The notes under the pieces: model-generated | Database searches by the model: none | What the model was told of the DNA's origin: nothing | Seen by the model: only the letters and a program-made list of their open reading frames with translations | Source of the DNA: Symsagittifera roscoffensis | Lineage: Eukaryota > Xenacoelomorpha > Acoela > Convolutidae | Direction of reading: 5' to 3' | NCBI RefSeq assembly: GCF_963678635.1 | Contig: NC_087071.1 | Coordinates: 23,822,013-23,886,012 of the forward strand | DNA: 64,000 nt | Shown here: positions 56,071 to 64,000 of the stretch, in pieces | How the letters are laid out: each line of letters starts with the position of its first letter | Position numbering within the stretch: the first letter of the stretch is position 1 | Position numbers and translations under genes: made by a program

Positions 56071-56930
56071 CCCGGGTTGACCAAAAACTTCTTATCATAC
56101 AATTCAATACATTTCCATACGTACAAAGTATTGTATGAAATCTCTATGATAAGCATTGTTCCATTTATGAAAATTGTATGACAAGTATTTTTCCATGAAC
56201 CAAAAATTTGTTTTTTTTCTAAATTTAATATCTGAAAAATTTTGGGTTGTGTTCGTGACCGAACGCAAGTGACAAAGACCTTGGCTTGTTCAAAGCACCA
56301 AAGATTGGACATTCTTGCAACTGCAATGAATAGAAACGACCTGAATTGTTTCAGAGCTGTTTTTCACAAATGATATAACGAATGTAACAAACTTTTTAAT
56401 TTTTGGCAAAAATTTTCAACGATAATTATTTTCAAAATTTGAGTTTTAAATTTATCAGACAATAATCAAGGCATGCATAGACATGCCAAACAAAACAAAT
56501 AAATTTCCAGCGTTTTTCAAAAAATATAATCAGCAAAAAGCAGAAACAAATCCACATTAGTGTATCCAGGACAACGTCCTACATACATAAAATAAAATTT
56601 TGCATTGAAAAATTTAGAGGCAATTTCAAAATCACTCGAAGTTTTCCAAAACTATTTGGAAAAACTTTTGAGTCGCCATCAAAAAAATGGTAGTCCTACA
56701 TTTTCTCTATGTAAAAATTGTATGATAAGCATTTTTTCAAAAAACTAAAACCTCGGTTTTTCATCACCAGACTGTTTTTATTAGAATCAAAGAGCCGCAA
56801 AAGTTATTTTAAATATTTTTAAACTATTTTTCGAAATTTTACGATTATTGCATGATAAGCATTTTTCCATACACTTGATGAATGGAATTGTATGATAAGC
56901 CCATTTTTGGTGTATCGAGGTCAACCCGGG
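56071..56930. mobile_element. Element with CCCGGGTTGACC inverted ends
   Basis: CCCGGGTTGACC at 56071-56082 and its complement GGTCAACCCGGG at 56919-56930. Inside, five or more copies of TTGTATGATAAGCATTTTTC. No coding frame and no clear target duplication. Confidence 0.6.
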
Positions 56931-57089
56931 TGATACATACATATATATGAGTTTCAAATCGGTAGCTCAACGAGACTGTTAGTATCACGACTTAAAGTTA
57001 AATGTTCCAATTTCCAATCTCTTGATCAAAAAACTGTAACTAAAAAAGAATGTTTCACAAAATCGGGAAAAAATCGATTTTTTCAAAAT

Positions 57090-57440
57090 TTTGATTATTT
57101 TGCCCCACTTGCTATTTTAAGCATAAGGTGATAAATTATACGTTTGATAACGCAATAAACAATCAAATTCTGTCTAAATTTTTTTTAGAATCATTCATTT
57201 TGTCGTTCACAACTTGATAGGACAAAATATAGTGCGCGTTATTAGTGCAAAACTGAAAAAATCGGGCGTTTCAGACTCTCGTAACATTTTAAAAAGCGGC
57301 CGATGAATACATTTTTTTTCAATTTTGAGCTCATTGGATTTAAAAAATGAGCTCATGGCATTAAGAAAAACTTGAAAAAAAGTGTTCCTGAAGAAAACCA
57401 CCCCGAACACATATTCCAACAGTTGGAATAAAAAAAAATC
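57090..57440 (-). mobile_element. R1 repeat, strongly diverged
   Basis: GCCCCACTTGCTATTTTAAG to ACCACCCCGAACACATATTCC follow the R1 order, with many changes. Confidence 0.4.
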
Positions 57441-57649
57441 CGTGATATACAAAAAAGTCTACTAAATTGAAGTTCAGCAGTTATCTCTGTTTGAATGCCT
57501 CAGAAAGTTTTACTGACTTCGGGGAGTCTCAATCAAAATTGAATTTGAATCATATCAATCAATAAAGATGCACGTAATATAGGAACTGACTGGTTATGGA
57601 ATTGTAGAATTCACAAAGCTCTTTTTTTTGTTCGCCCTTTTTCGTAACT

Positions 57650-58060
57650 TTGTTTCCTAACTCTGAAGCCAACCTTGCAAGGCAAAATGTGTATTTTGTC
57701 AATTGTAAGCGGTTTCTGCAATCAGCCAAAAACAAAATAGTCCGCGAGTTGTAAGCGGAATTCGCCAATTGTAGGCAGAATTCGCATAAACTTGCGAATT
57801 AATATACATTTGCAGAATTTGCTTACATTTGCGGAATCCTGAACAAATAGCTACAATCCCTTGTTGCGGAATCCGCAACAAAATTTATGTGCCGACGAAA
57901 CTTACGTTATAGGTGATGGAATTACGTTATAGTGATCTAAATGGAATCCCCTTACAATTTAAAACATGTTTAAAGACATGTCTCTTGAATCCAGGAACAA
58001 ACAGACACCAAATTGTGCGCCTAATCAATGCGCAGTTTGGCCTCGTAATGAAGCTAAAAA
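57650..58060 (+). mobile_element. R4 element copy
   Basis: GTATTTTGTCAATTGTAAGCGG at the left, ACACCAAATTGTGCGC at the right, with GCGGAATxCGC motifs in between. Same orientation as 8636-9740. Confidence 0.55.
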
Positions 58061-60200
58061 AATATACAAATTTTTTTGATGTGTATTCATAATCTGAATT
58101 GCCATGGCACCATAGGATTCAGACGGCTCCCTTTGATCTGTTTGCCCTTTTTTTGTTGCAATTTTGCTTGCTAACTCTAAAACAAAGCTGAAAAAAAGTT
58201 AGACAGAAGGTTTTTTTAACGGGTTTTGATAATCAATCATACTAGCTCTTCCATTGCAAAATCGAAGAGTAGGTGAGAAAGAAACGTAAAATAAAAAAAC
58301 AAAGTTGTTTGATTATGAGTGCAGTTTTGTCAAGATTTTGTTTTGGGCTGTCATTTGTGGAATGAAAGCCATTTAATTTTCAATATGAGCATATCAGTTG
58401 AATTTGTTCCTGTTCAAAAATTTTTTTTGGACAGATTAAAAGACTAGTCTGTCAACACGCGTTCGAAATGGTTGAATTATTCTTAGAAACTTCAATAATA
58501 AAATTTATATAAAATTTACTTATAATCATTTTTTCTCAAAAAAATTTACTGCTAGACGAAAAACATGTTCAACAAAACTTGCTTAGGAATTTGCTGAAAT
58601 TAGTATGGACCTATTTGTTCTTCGAAAACCAAGGCCACAATCTCGGCGAGCAAATTTATTGGCTCAATTTTTGGCTCAATTTAGTTGTTAAAACAACCCT
58701 AAATTTTCATCATAAAATTGAATTCAAACTGAACGTCTTACTCACTCAGGCAAAAATAAAAAAGATTATAATGCAAAACGTTTTAAATCAATTTTCTAAC
58801 AAAAAATAGGCCGTTATATCTGTAAGATTCGAAGAATTGCCCTCTAGGCGGTGTATGTCTCAATTTACTACGCCGCAGAAAATATCCGTTTGGCACGAAG
58901 TTTGGAGGGGCGTCGGAAACTTAACACTACTCACAATCCCGAAAAGTTTTGTTTGGTCGCAAGTTACTCTTAATTGTATTCATATAATTAACTATTTTGG
59001 TGATGCACTATATTTTTTCCTTGAGTCGCAACTATTTTGATCAACGTACGTCAATTCAACTAAATGTTCAAAAAAACTTAACATTTAGCGGATAATATAG
59101 TTTAACAATTTACTTAAAAGAACGGTTTCACGGTCGCTTTTGACAATTGCCACTAGCAGTTCGTTTCTTTTATTACTGTATTTTTCCTTAATTGCTATCT
59201 TGGATAGCTAAATTTTGTTTCTCACTATTTTCATCGAACTAACAGAGAACCAACTGACCACTTATAATCGTTCTCTTACTTTGAGAACCAACTAATAGAC
59301 AGACTCATTTTCAATAATTGATCTGATTCTTGGAGACTCTCCGGTACATTCTTGTTCTTTTACTTCGTTTTCCCTTTTTTGTAAGTCTCGCATTTCCTGT
59401 CAATTCTGGCATCTGCTTATTTCACTCCTTCTCAAACGTTTTATAACTCGATCTGTCCCCCTGTCAACACTAATAATTGACAAGTGCCAAGATTCTTTTA
59501 ACCAATTTTTTAGATACGGGTAAAGGTGAGGTAGGCGTCACTATGTTATGTTACTCAGTGAGCCTCCCAAGACCAAATTGCCTCCCAAGACTCAGTGATC
59601 TCCATACCAAATTGCACAAATAAAAACATTTTGCTTTTAGCAAAAGACTAATCTTATTTTGTCTGAATCATTTTTCGTCTAAATTCAACTGAACTGGTTT
59701 TGAAAGCACTAACAACATTGAGCAGCAGGAAAGTTTACCAAAACGTCCGGTGGCTCTCAGTCATTTCCGCACCCAAAAGAAGTCAGTTCCGGAAATGACT
59801 GCTTTTGAGGCGAAAATGACTAGGGCGGAAATGCCTGAATTTTACCGGGGGAGAATTGGATGGGCAAATATCGTTCCACTTCAGAACTTTGACTTCTTTA
59901 CAACACCTAGCTTAGATTTATTTTTTGACTACCAATTATATTTTGACAAACCAACAGAGTCAACAGATAGTGAACAAAAAACCTGCCTAATAAGAGTTTT
60001 CCTAGACACAATCTTCCAAAAAAAAGTCATGAAAAACAGAACATAATGTACAAAAACAAAGTCATGCTTTTTGAGAACGCTACAGAGAAATTATTTAGCC
60101 CATCGCATAAACTTTAAAGCCTCTCAATAAACTTAGCAGTCGCAACGTTTCCAAAAGGTTTGAAGTTATAAAACCAATAAAAGATGTTGCTAAATTTCAG
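58061..60200. other. AT-rich intron sequence, nothing supported
   Basis: A cluster of TCATTTCCGC/GCGGAAATG-like motifs in both directions lies at 59755-59845. The 98-codon frame there is not supported. Confidence 0.5.
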
Positions 60201-60415
60201 AGTTTGTTACCAGTAACAATGAATTCAGTGGAATGGGCAGAGCCCCTGATTATCCAGATGAAAAATCGGCAATTCCCGGTTGTCCAACTGAAGAAGATGA
60301 GGACCCTGACACCACTGGAACTCTATCAAGTGTGCCTCTCCATGGCTCTGAGCACATTCTCCAACACGGGCGAGATCAAAAACGTTACTCTTTCATGTGT
60401 TATACTGATGGCTAA
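60201..60415 (+). CDS. Orphan terminal exon-like island, acidic tail
   Basis: Acceptor GCTAAATTTCAG, phase 1 entry. The frame reads FVTSNNEFSGMGRAPDYPDE, then PTEEDEDPDTTGTL and ends CYTDG with TAA. Guanine is frequent at first codon positions, and base composition drops to background right at the stop. A second frame over the same DNA stays open to a consensus donor (GCTA|GTAAGT at 60466) and has GC-rich third positions, so the frame choice is uncertain. It does not fit as a cassette between the exons at 7279 and 61616. Confidence 0.45.
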
Positions 60416-60609
60416 GGAACATTTTTTGCAGATGGGCGCAATACCATCAGATCAACTCCCAGCTAGTAAGTCAACCCATTCTGAAAGCGCAAAAGATTTA
60501 TCACTGGGTACATATGTTTCATTAAAAGATGGCGGTAAAAATTCCACTCTGGTCAATTCATTTAAAGGCCTTTCTTTATGTTTACTTCGACGCTTATAAG
60601 GTAACTTTT

Positions 60610-61005
60610 GATGAAAAAAAAACATTTGAAAAAAATTTTGAAAAAAAAAATTTCACCCGCTCTCAACAAACCACAAAAAAGAAACATTGACCAAAAAATG
60701 AAACATTTTGTGCTTATCAACGCAATATTTAGATCAATTAGCTATAGCCTCAATTCAATTTGGAATGATTTTTAAGCCTGAGTAGTTCATCGCCTTAGAC
60801 GTTCGTTTAAGTGTTTGGGCATCGTGCATCTTTTTTCAACACTCACATCACACATGCATGTCTCTCAGCTGCTGCTTTCTCTGATGTTTGCTGTCTTGAA
60901 TACATTTTCTTGCGCGTTTTCTACCACACTTTTGGGCTGATGTTCCTCGTCATGAACATAAGGTTCAGATCAGATGGCAAGTGGTTTTGACCACTGCCTG
61001 CCGCT
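60610..61005. other. Intron sequence, R1 trace at its left part
   Basis: ATTCAATTTGGAATGATTTTTAAG near 60750 resembles R1. The remainder is not recognised. Confidence 0.35.
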
Positions 61006-61215
61006 TCCACAAATCGCCTCTATAATGAACTCCAATTTAGACATTGGTACTCTGGTTTCAAGGCTGCATCACTTTCAGTCGCCTTTTTTTCATGCTGCTC
61101 TCAATGGATATATCCATTGAGAGCAGCATGAAAAAAAGGCGACTGAAAGTGATGCAGCCTTGAAACCAGAGTACCAATGTCTAAATTGGAGTTCCTTATA
61201 GAGGCGATTTGTGGA
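61006..61215. repeat. Near-perfect 210-bp palindrome
   Basis: Arms 61006-61110 and 61111-61215 are complementary with a single mismatch (TATAATGAAC against GTTCCTTATA) and no loop; the centre is GGATA|TATCC. It lies 400 bp before the exon at 61616. Confidence 0.95.
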
Positions 61216-61472
61216 GCGGTTTGAGCGGTTTTTTTAGACAATTACGCTCAAAATCTTGCTTCAAAATGAGCGATTTGAGCGGTTTTTGAGGGTTTTTTTA
61301 AGATAAACCGCTCAAAACCGTTCAAATCTTGCGCGGTTTTTGAGCGGTTTTTTTAGATAAACCGTTCAAAAACCGCTCAAACCGCTCATTTTGAAGCAAG
61401 ATTTTGAGCGTAATTGTCTAAAAAAACCGCTCAAATCTTGCTTCAAATTAGGTGAAAAATCTCGACTCGGGT
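61216..61472. mobile_element. R3 fold-back element at the end of the 54-kb intron
   Basis: GAGCGGTTTGAGCGG arrays, their complements, and a right end GAAAAATCTCGACTCGGGT. It begins exactly where the 210-bp palindrome stops and ends about 143 bp before the acceptor at 61615. Confidence 0.8.
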
Positions 61473-61615
61473 AAGCATATACAAGTATCAAAATTGTGTC
61501 GAATTTGCAAATATGCCCAAACATGTTTTATAGTCATTTAAACAGTCGATAACTTTATAGTGGTTTTCAAATTGACTGATTAAACAATTTCATCGGAAAT
61601 GTTATATTTTGGCAG

Positions 61616-61867
61616 GTTGGGATGGAAAAGTTTGTGAGGAAGATACAGACGAATGCGACACCCACTCTCCTTGTGCCCGAGAGAACGCCACCCGAGACTG
61701 CGAAAACCTCCCAGGCAGTTACAACTGTCACTGCAAGTTCGGCTACACAGAACCACATTGTGACTCCGTGCTCGACTTCTGCGAAGAAGGACCCTGCAAG
61801 AACAACGCCTCTTGCGAATCCACTGACATTGTCGGGTTCAATTGCACATGCATTCCTGGATTCACAG
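61616..61867 (+). CDS. Exon: end of one EGF, two further EGF-like domains
   Basis: 252 bp, phase 1-1, acceptor ATATTTTGGCAG, donor ACAG|GTAGAT. GWDGKVC closes the EGF begun at 7183. TDECDTHSPC…GSYNCHCKFGYTEPHC and LDFCEEGPCKNNASC…FNCTCIPGFTG follow. TDEC is a calcium-binding type start. Confidence 0.95.
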
Positions 61868-62058
61868 GTAGATAAGATTTTTTGGTCTTTCCATAATCCC
61901 ACGTCACACATAACGACATTGATACATTTAATTAGGCTACAACATTTGCATTATTTTAAGAGTTTCAACAAACTAATAAACATCAACCCTCGAAGAAATC
62001 ACTTGAGGGGTGAGGATGGTAATTTGATACGAAGTAAAAGTTCTTTTGCCATGTGTAG
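61868..62058 (+). other. Intron 191 bp
   Basis: GTAGAT to TGTGTAG. Nothing recognised inside. Confidence 0.85.
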
Positions 62059-62289
62059 GCGAGACATGCGAGACGAACATTGACGAGAGCGAGGGAAACG
62101 ACTGTGTGTCGGGATCCACATGTGTAGACGGAACCAACCAGTACACATGTGACTGCATTGGCACAGGGTTCAGGGGTCAGTTCTGCGATGAGTCATGTGT
62201 CAACTCAAGTGCGTGCGAGAATTCTGCCAGTTGTCTTTTCAATCAAACTTCCGATGAGTTCTTCTGCGACTGCAGCTCAAATTTTCAAG
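62059..62289 (+). CDS. Exon: two EGF-like domains, the first lacking cysteine 1
   Basis: 231 bp, phase 1-1, donor CAAG|GTGGGT. ETC completes the previous EGF. In NIDESEGNDCVSGSTC… the expected DEC is DES (AGC), leaving five cysteines. The next EGF (DESCVNSSAC…FFCDCSSNFQ) receives its last cysteine from the exon at 63112. Confidence 0.95.
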
Positions 62290-63111
62290 GTGGGTACAAT
62301 TTTTTTTCGAAGCTCGGGAAGGACAATATATTACGCGGTGTACACAAAAGCGCAACTTTCAATCTAAGCCCTCAATAAAAAGCTAGTAATTATCTTCAAG
62401 ATAAGCTCTTTCCATGATTTTACAAGAAAAAAAATGAAACGGAAACATAGTGCCCATCAAATTACGTTTTACGTAGCCCAACAAATTTTAGGAAGGGTAT
62501 ATTCTCCAAAAAATTGACCAAATTGTTTAAAAATAGTTTTTAAAGAAAAACTGGCTTTTTATATAGTAAAAACTACCTTTTTTATCTATAAAACAAAACA
62601 AAATTTATACTATGTTTTGGAGAGTATACCTTTTTTTTTAAAGTATGTTGGGCTACGTAAGAGGCTCACTTTGATGTATTTATGTCAGTAATTGACCTGG
62701 TAGCTTTGGCGTAATATTCGATTGACTAAAAAAAGCCAAAAATGATCGATTTTTAGGGTAAAATTTTGGGCCCGAATTTATCAAAACAAATTGCATCATA
62801 TTAATTCTGTTTAAACTCTCGGCAATTTTCGTCTTCATCAATTTGTAGCTCAAATCAACCCAATTTGACAAAAACGCGCTTTAAATTTCTAGTTTAATGC
62901 GTTTTGTCCGGATAACTTAAATCAGCACTGTATGTAATTGAGTAACAAACATTTAAGTGAAATAGATTTCAGCTGAAGTCAACACAAAAATTGTTAATTC
63001 TGAGACACCTGAAACGTGATATAGTCGACTTTCTTAAAAAGCGTGGTTTTTATTGTTTAGTGACTACCTGAAAACATTTTTGATAGTCTTGTAATATGAT
63101 TTTACTTCTAG
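62290..63111 (+). other. Intron 822 bp
   Basis: GTGGGT to TTTACTTCTAG. Contains the second copy of the 71-72 bp segment (62345-62416). A pair of inverted stretches (GGGTATATTCTCCAAAA at 62496 and TTTTGGAGAGTATACC at 62613, CGTAGCCCAACA/TGTTGGGCTACG) frames a 180-bp fold-back. Confidence 0.8.
62470..62660. repeat. Fold-back, about 180 bp
   Basis: TACGTAGCCCAACA at 62471 pairs with TGTTGGGCTACGTA at 62646, and GTATATTCTCCAAAA with TTTTGGAGAGTATAC. The centre is AT-rich. Probably a small MITE. Confidence 0.7.
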
Positions 63112-63335
63112 TTCAATTATGCTCGGAGCAACTTTCGGGTGGAGACAACGATGACGGCAAACTTCTAACGGCAGGAGCTGCTCTGCTTGCAATTCTAATT
63201 ATAGTAGTAGTCGTAATAATAATCATTGTTGTAACAATAATAATCATTGTTGTATCCCTTTTGTATTCCTGGAAGGGAGCGGTTTTCCGTGAAGACTTGA
63301 ACAGCTCAATTGTTGGTCCTTTCAATTGTGGTTAA
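63112..63335 (+). CDS. Last exon: EGF end, transmembrane helix, short tail
   Basis: Phase 1 entry, TAA at 63333-63335. After VQLCSEQLSGGDNDDGK comes a hydrophobic run of about 35 residues (LLTAGAALLAILIIVVVV…), then SWKGAVFREDL and the end GPFNCG. The run contains a 7-residue duplication (VIIIIVV, TIIIIVV) from a 21-bp tandem repeat. No ERLI or other PDZ ligand at the end. A donor (TTCC|GTGAAG, 63289) could extend the tail into an exon outside the window. Confidence 0.83.
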
Positions 63336-64000
63336 ATCGTTTTAATCTTAACAATTTTAGTTCCAATTCAAAACCCTATTGAGTAACTAAGCTTTTATCG
63401 CCACTTCTTTTGCAATTATATTACTGGAATATGGCCGACTGAGTGCTAAGGCAAGCAAGTTTTCAGGTCGAACATCAGCATGCTAACTTATTGCTTGATC
63501 TGATGTGAAAATCACGTTCCTGCAAAGAACCCGTCTTTAAAATTTTCGTTTTCATTAAAATTAATAGCCTTAGCCTCATGTTATTGTGAGAAAGTTCTGC
63601 TCTTTGTCAAACTATTTAAGAAACGCAAAAAATGTCCAAAATCATGAGACTAAACCCTCACAAAAAATATCTTTTATTAGCTTTATATATTAAGCGTTTA
63701 TTTACTTTGAGCAGAACAATCAACCAAATTGCATTTCAAATAAAAAAACAACATTTTTTCAGTTTTTCTATTGACTAGCGTGATTTCATCGCAATTGATG
63801 TAATTATTACTTAATTGGGTTTGCTTATCTGGTTTTTTACTGACACATCGGTTCGCTGAACGCTACCCCAATTCAAAGTTCAACAATAGAGGCAAAACTA
63901 GCCCATTGTTCTATTAGTTTACCATTAGAATGCTACTAACAGTAAATTTTTTATCTTTTAATTTTTAAGCTATATAGTTTGTAAATTATTGGATCAAAAA
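63336..64000 (+). other. 3' UTR or downstream sequence
   Basis: AT-rich, no further exon seen. A candidate polyadenylation signal is at 63739. Confidence 0.5.
63739..63744 (+). promoter_or_regulatory. Candidate polyadenylation signal AATAAA
   Basis: First clear AATAAA after the TAA at 63335, about 400 bp downstream, followed by an A-rich then T-rich stretch. Confidence 0.35.

Larger units (their letters stand above)
7280..61615 (+). other. 54,336-bp intron of the host gene
   Basis: Starts GTACCC, ends ttttggcag. The flanking exons form one EGF (…FQCTCEQ|GWDGKVC…). It contains a five-exon antisense gene, a tandem pair of two-exon mini-genes, several orphan coding islands and most of the transposon copies listed here. 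An unseen small phase 1-1 exon inside cannot be excluded. Confidence 0.8.
2169..63335 (+). other. Gene model: Crumbs-like laminin-G/EGF single-pass membrane protein (3' part)
   Basis: Exons read: 2169-2354, 2779-2991, 3205-3334, 5461-5518, 5655-5775, 6167-6334, 6553-6749, 7183-7279, 61616-61867, 62059-62289, 63112-63335. Lengths and phases agree throughout and give one frame of about 624 residues ending at TAA. Order: laminin-G domain, about nine EGF-like units, long hydrophobic helix, 20-odd residue tail. All other introns have GT-AG ends; the junction 5518/5655 does not. A terminal laminin-G followed by EGFs and a TM helix is the Crumbs layout, and the RGCLGDVRLNGELLPF stretch fits that family. 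Crumbs is an apical polarity protein at epithelial junctions; that role is inferred from family only. The tail lacks the ERLI ending of Crumbs, so a Fat-type or lineage-specific EGF/LamG receptor remains possible. The 5' part lies upstream of the window. Confidence 0.8.

Noticed and set aside
59750-60046. 98-codon open frame on the + strand
   Set aside because: Composition is background, no splice context, and the GC-rich part is a cluster of inverted TCATTTCCGC-type motifs.

Overview
The window looks like one intron-dominated stretch of an AT-rich animal genome. Small GC-richer coding islands with good GT-AG splice sites sit in long AT-rich sequence packed with non-autonomous transposons. 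EGF and laminin-G domains, a Shisa-type cysteine-rich membrane protein and a tRNA-derived SINE all point to a metazoan, most likely an invertebrate. Nothing seen fixes the phylum. A possible AG-AC intron made from a SINE would fit a larvacean tunicate, but that is a guess.

The host gene is on the + strand and spans 2169-63335; its 5' end lies outside the window. Eleven coding pieces join in one open frame of about 624 residues: one laminin-G domain over four exons, about nine EGF-like units, an unusually long transmembrane helix and a short tail. The order resembles the C-terminal part of Crumbs. The last laminin-G exon is split at 5519-5654 by a truncated SINE with no usable AG acceptor. The exon ending at 7279 joins in phase, completing an EGF domain, to the exon at 61616, so the intron between them is 54,336 bp.

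That intron carries other genes and gene relics. On the - strand, five exons (29586 to 23374) give an intact 241-residue single-pass protein with a signal peptide, a cysteine-rich ectodomain, a polycysteine membrane segment and an LPPY tail motif. A decayed paralogue lies at 11.0-12.9 kb and an extra intact first exon at 39.4 kb. On the + strand, a 50-residue two-exon candidate secreted peptide gene is present twice in tandem (50124-50544, 51054-51474). Single coding-like exons occur at 14.2, 33.0 and 60.2 kb (+) and 20.4 kb (-).

The rest is repeats: a Helentron-like (HINE/DINE-1-type) family of about 0.55 kb with many copies; Mutator-like MITEs with 9-bp target duplications plus a MULE transposase fragment; a hAT-type MITE; fold-back elements made of GAGCGGTTT arrays; tandem duplications of 3.38 kb, 0.93 kb and 0.54 kb; a 42-bp satellite; and a near-perfect 210-bp palindrome just before the exon at 61616.

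All exon boundaries were read by eye from splice signals, phase and domain continuity. No transcript data or database search was available.
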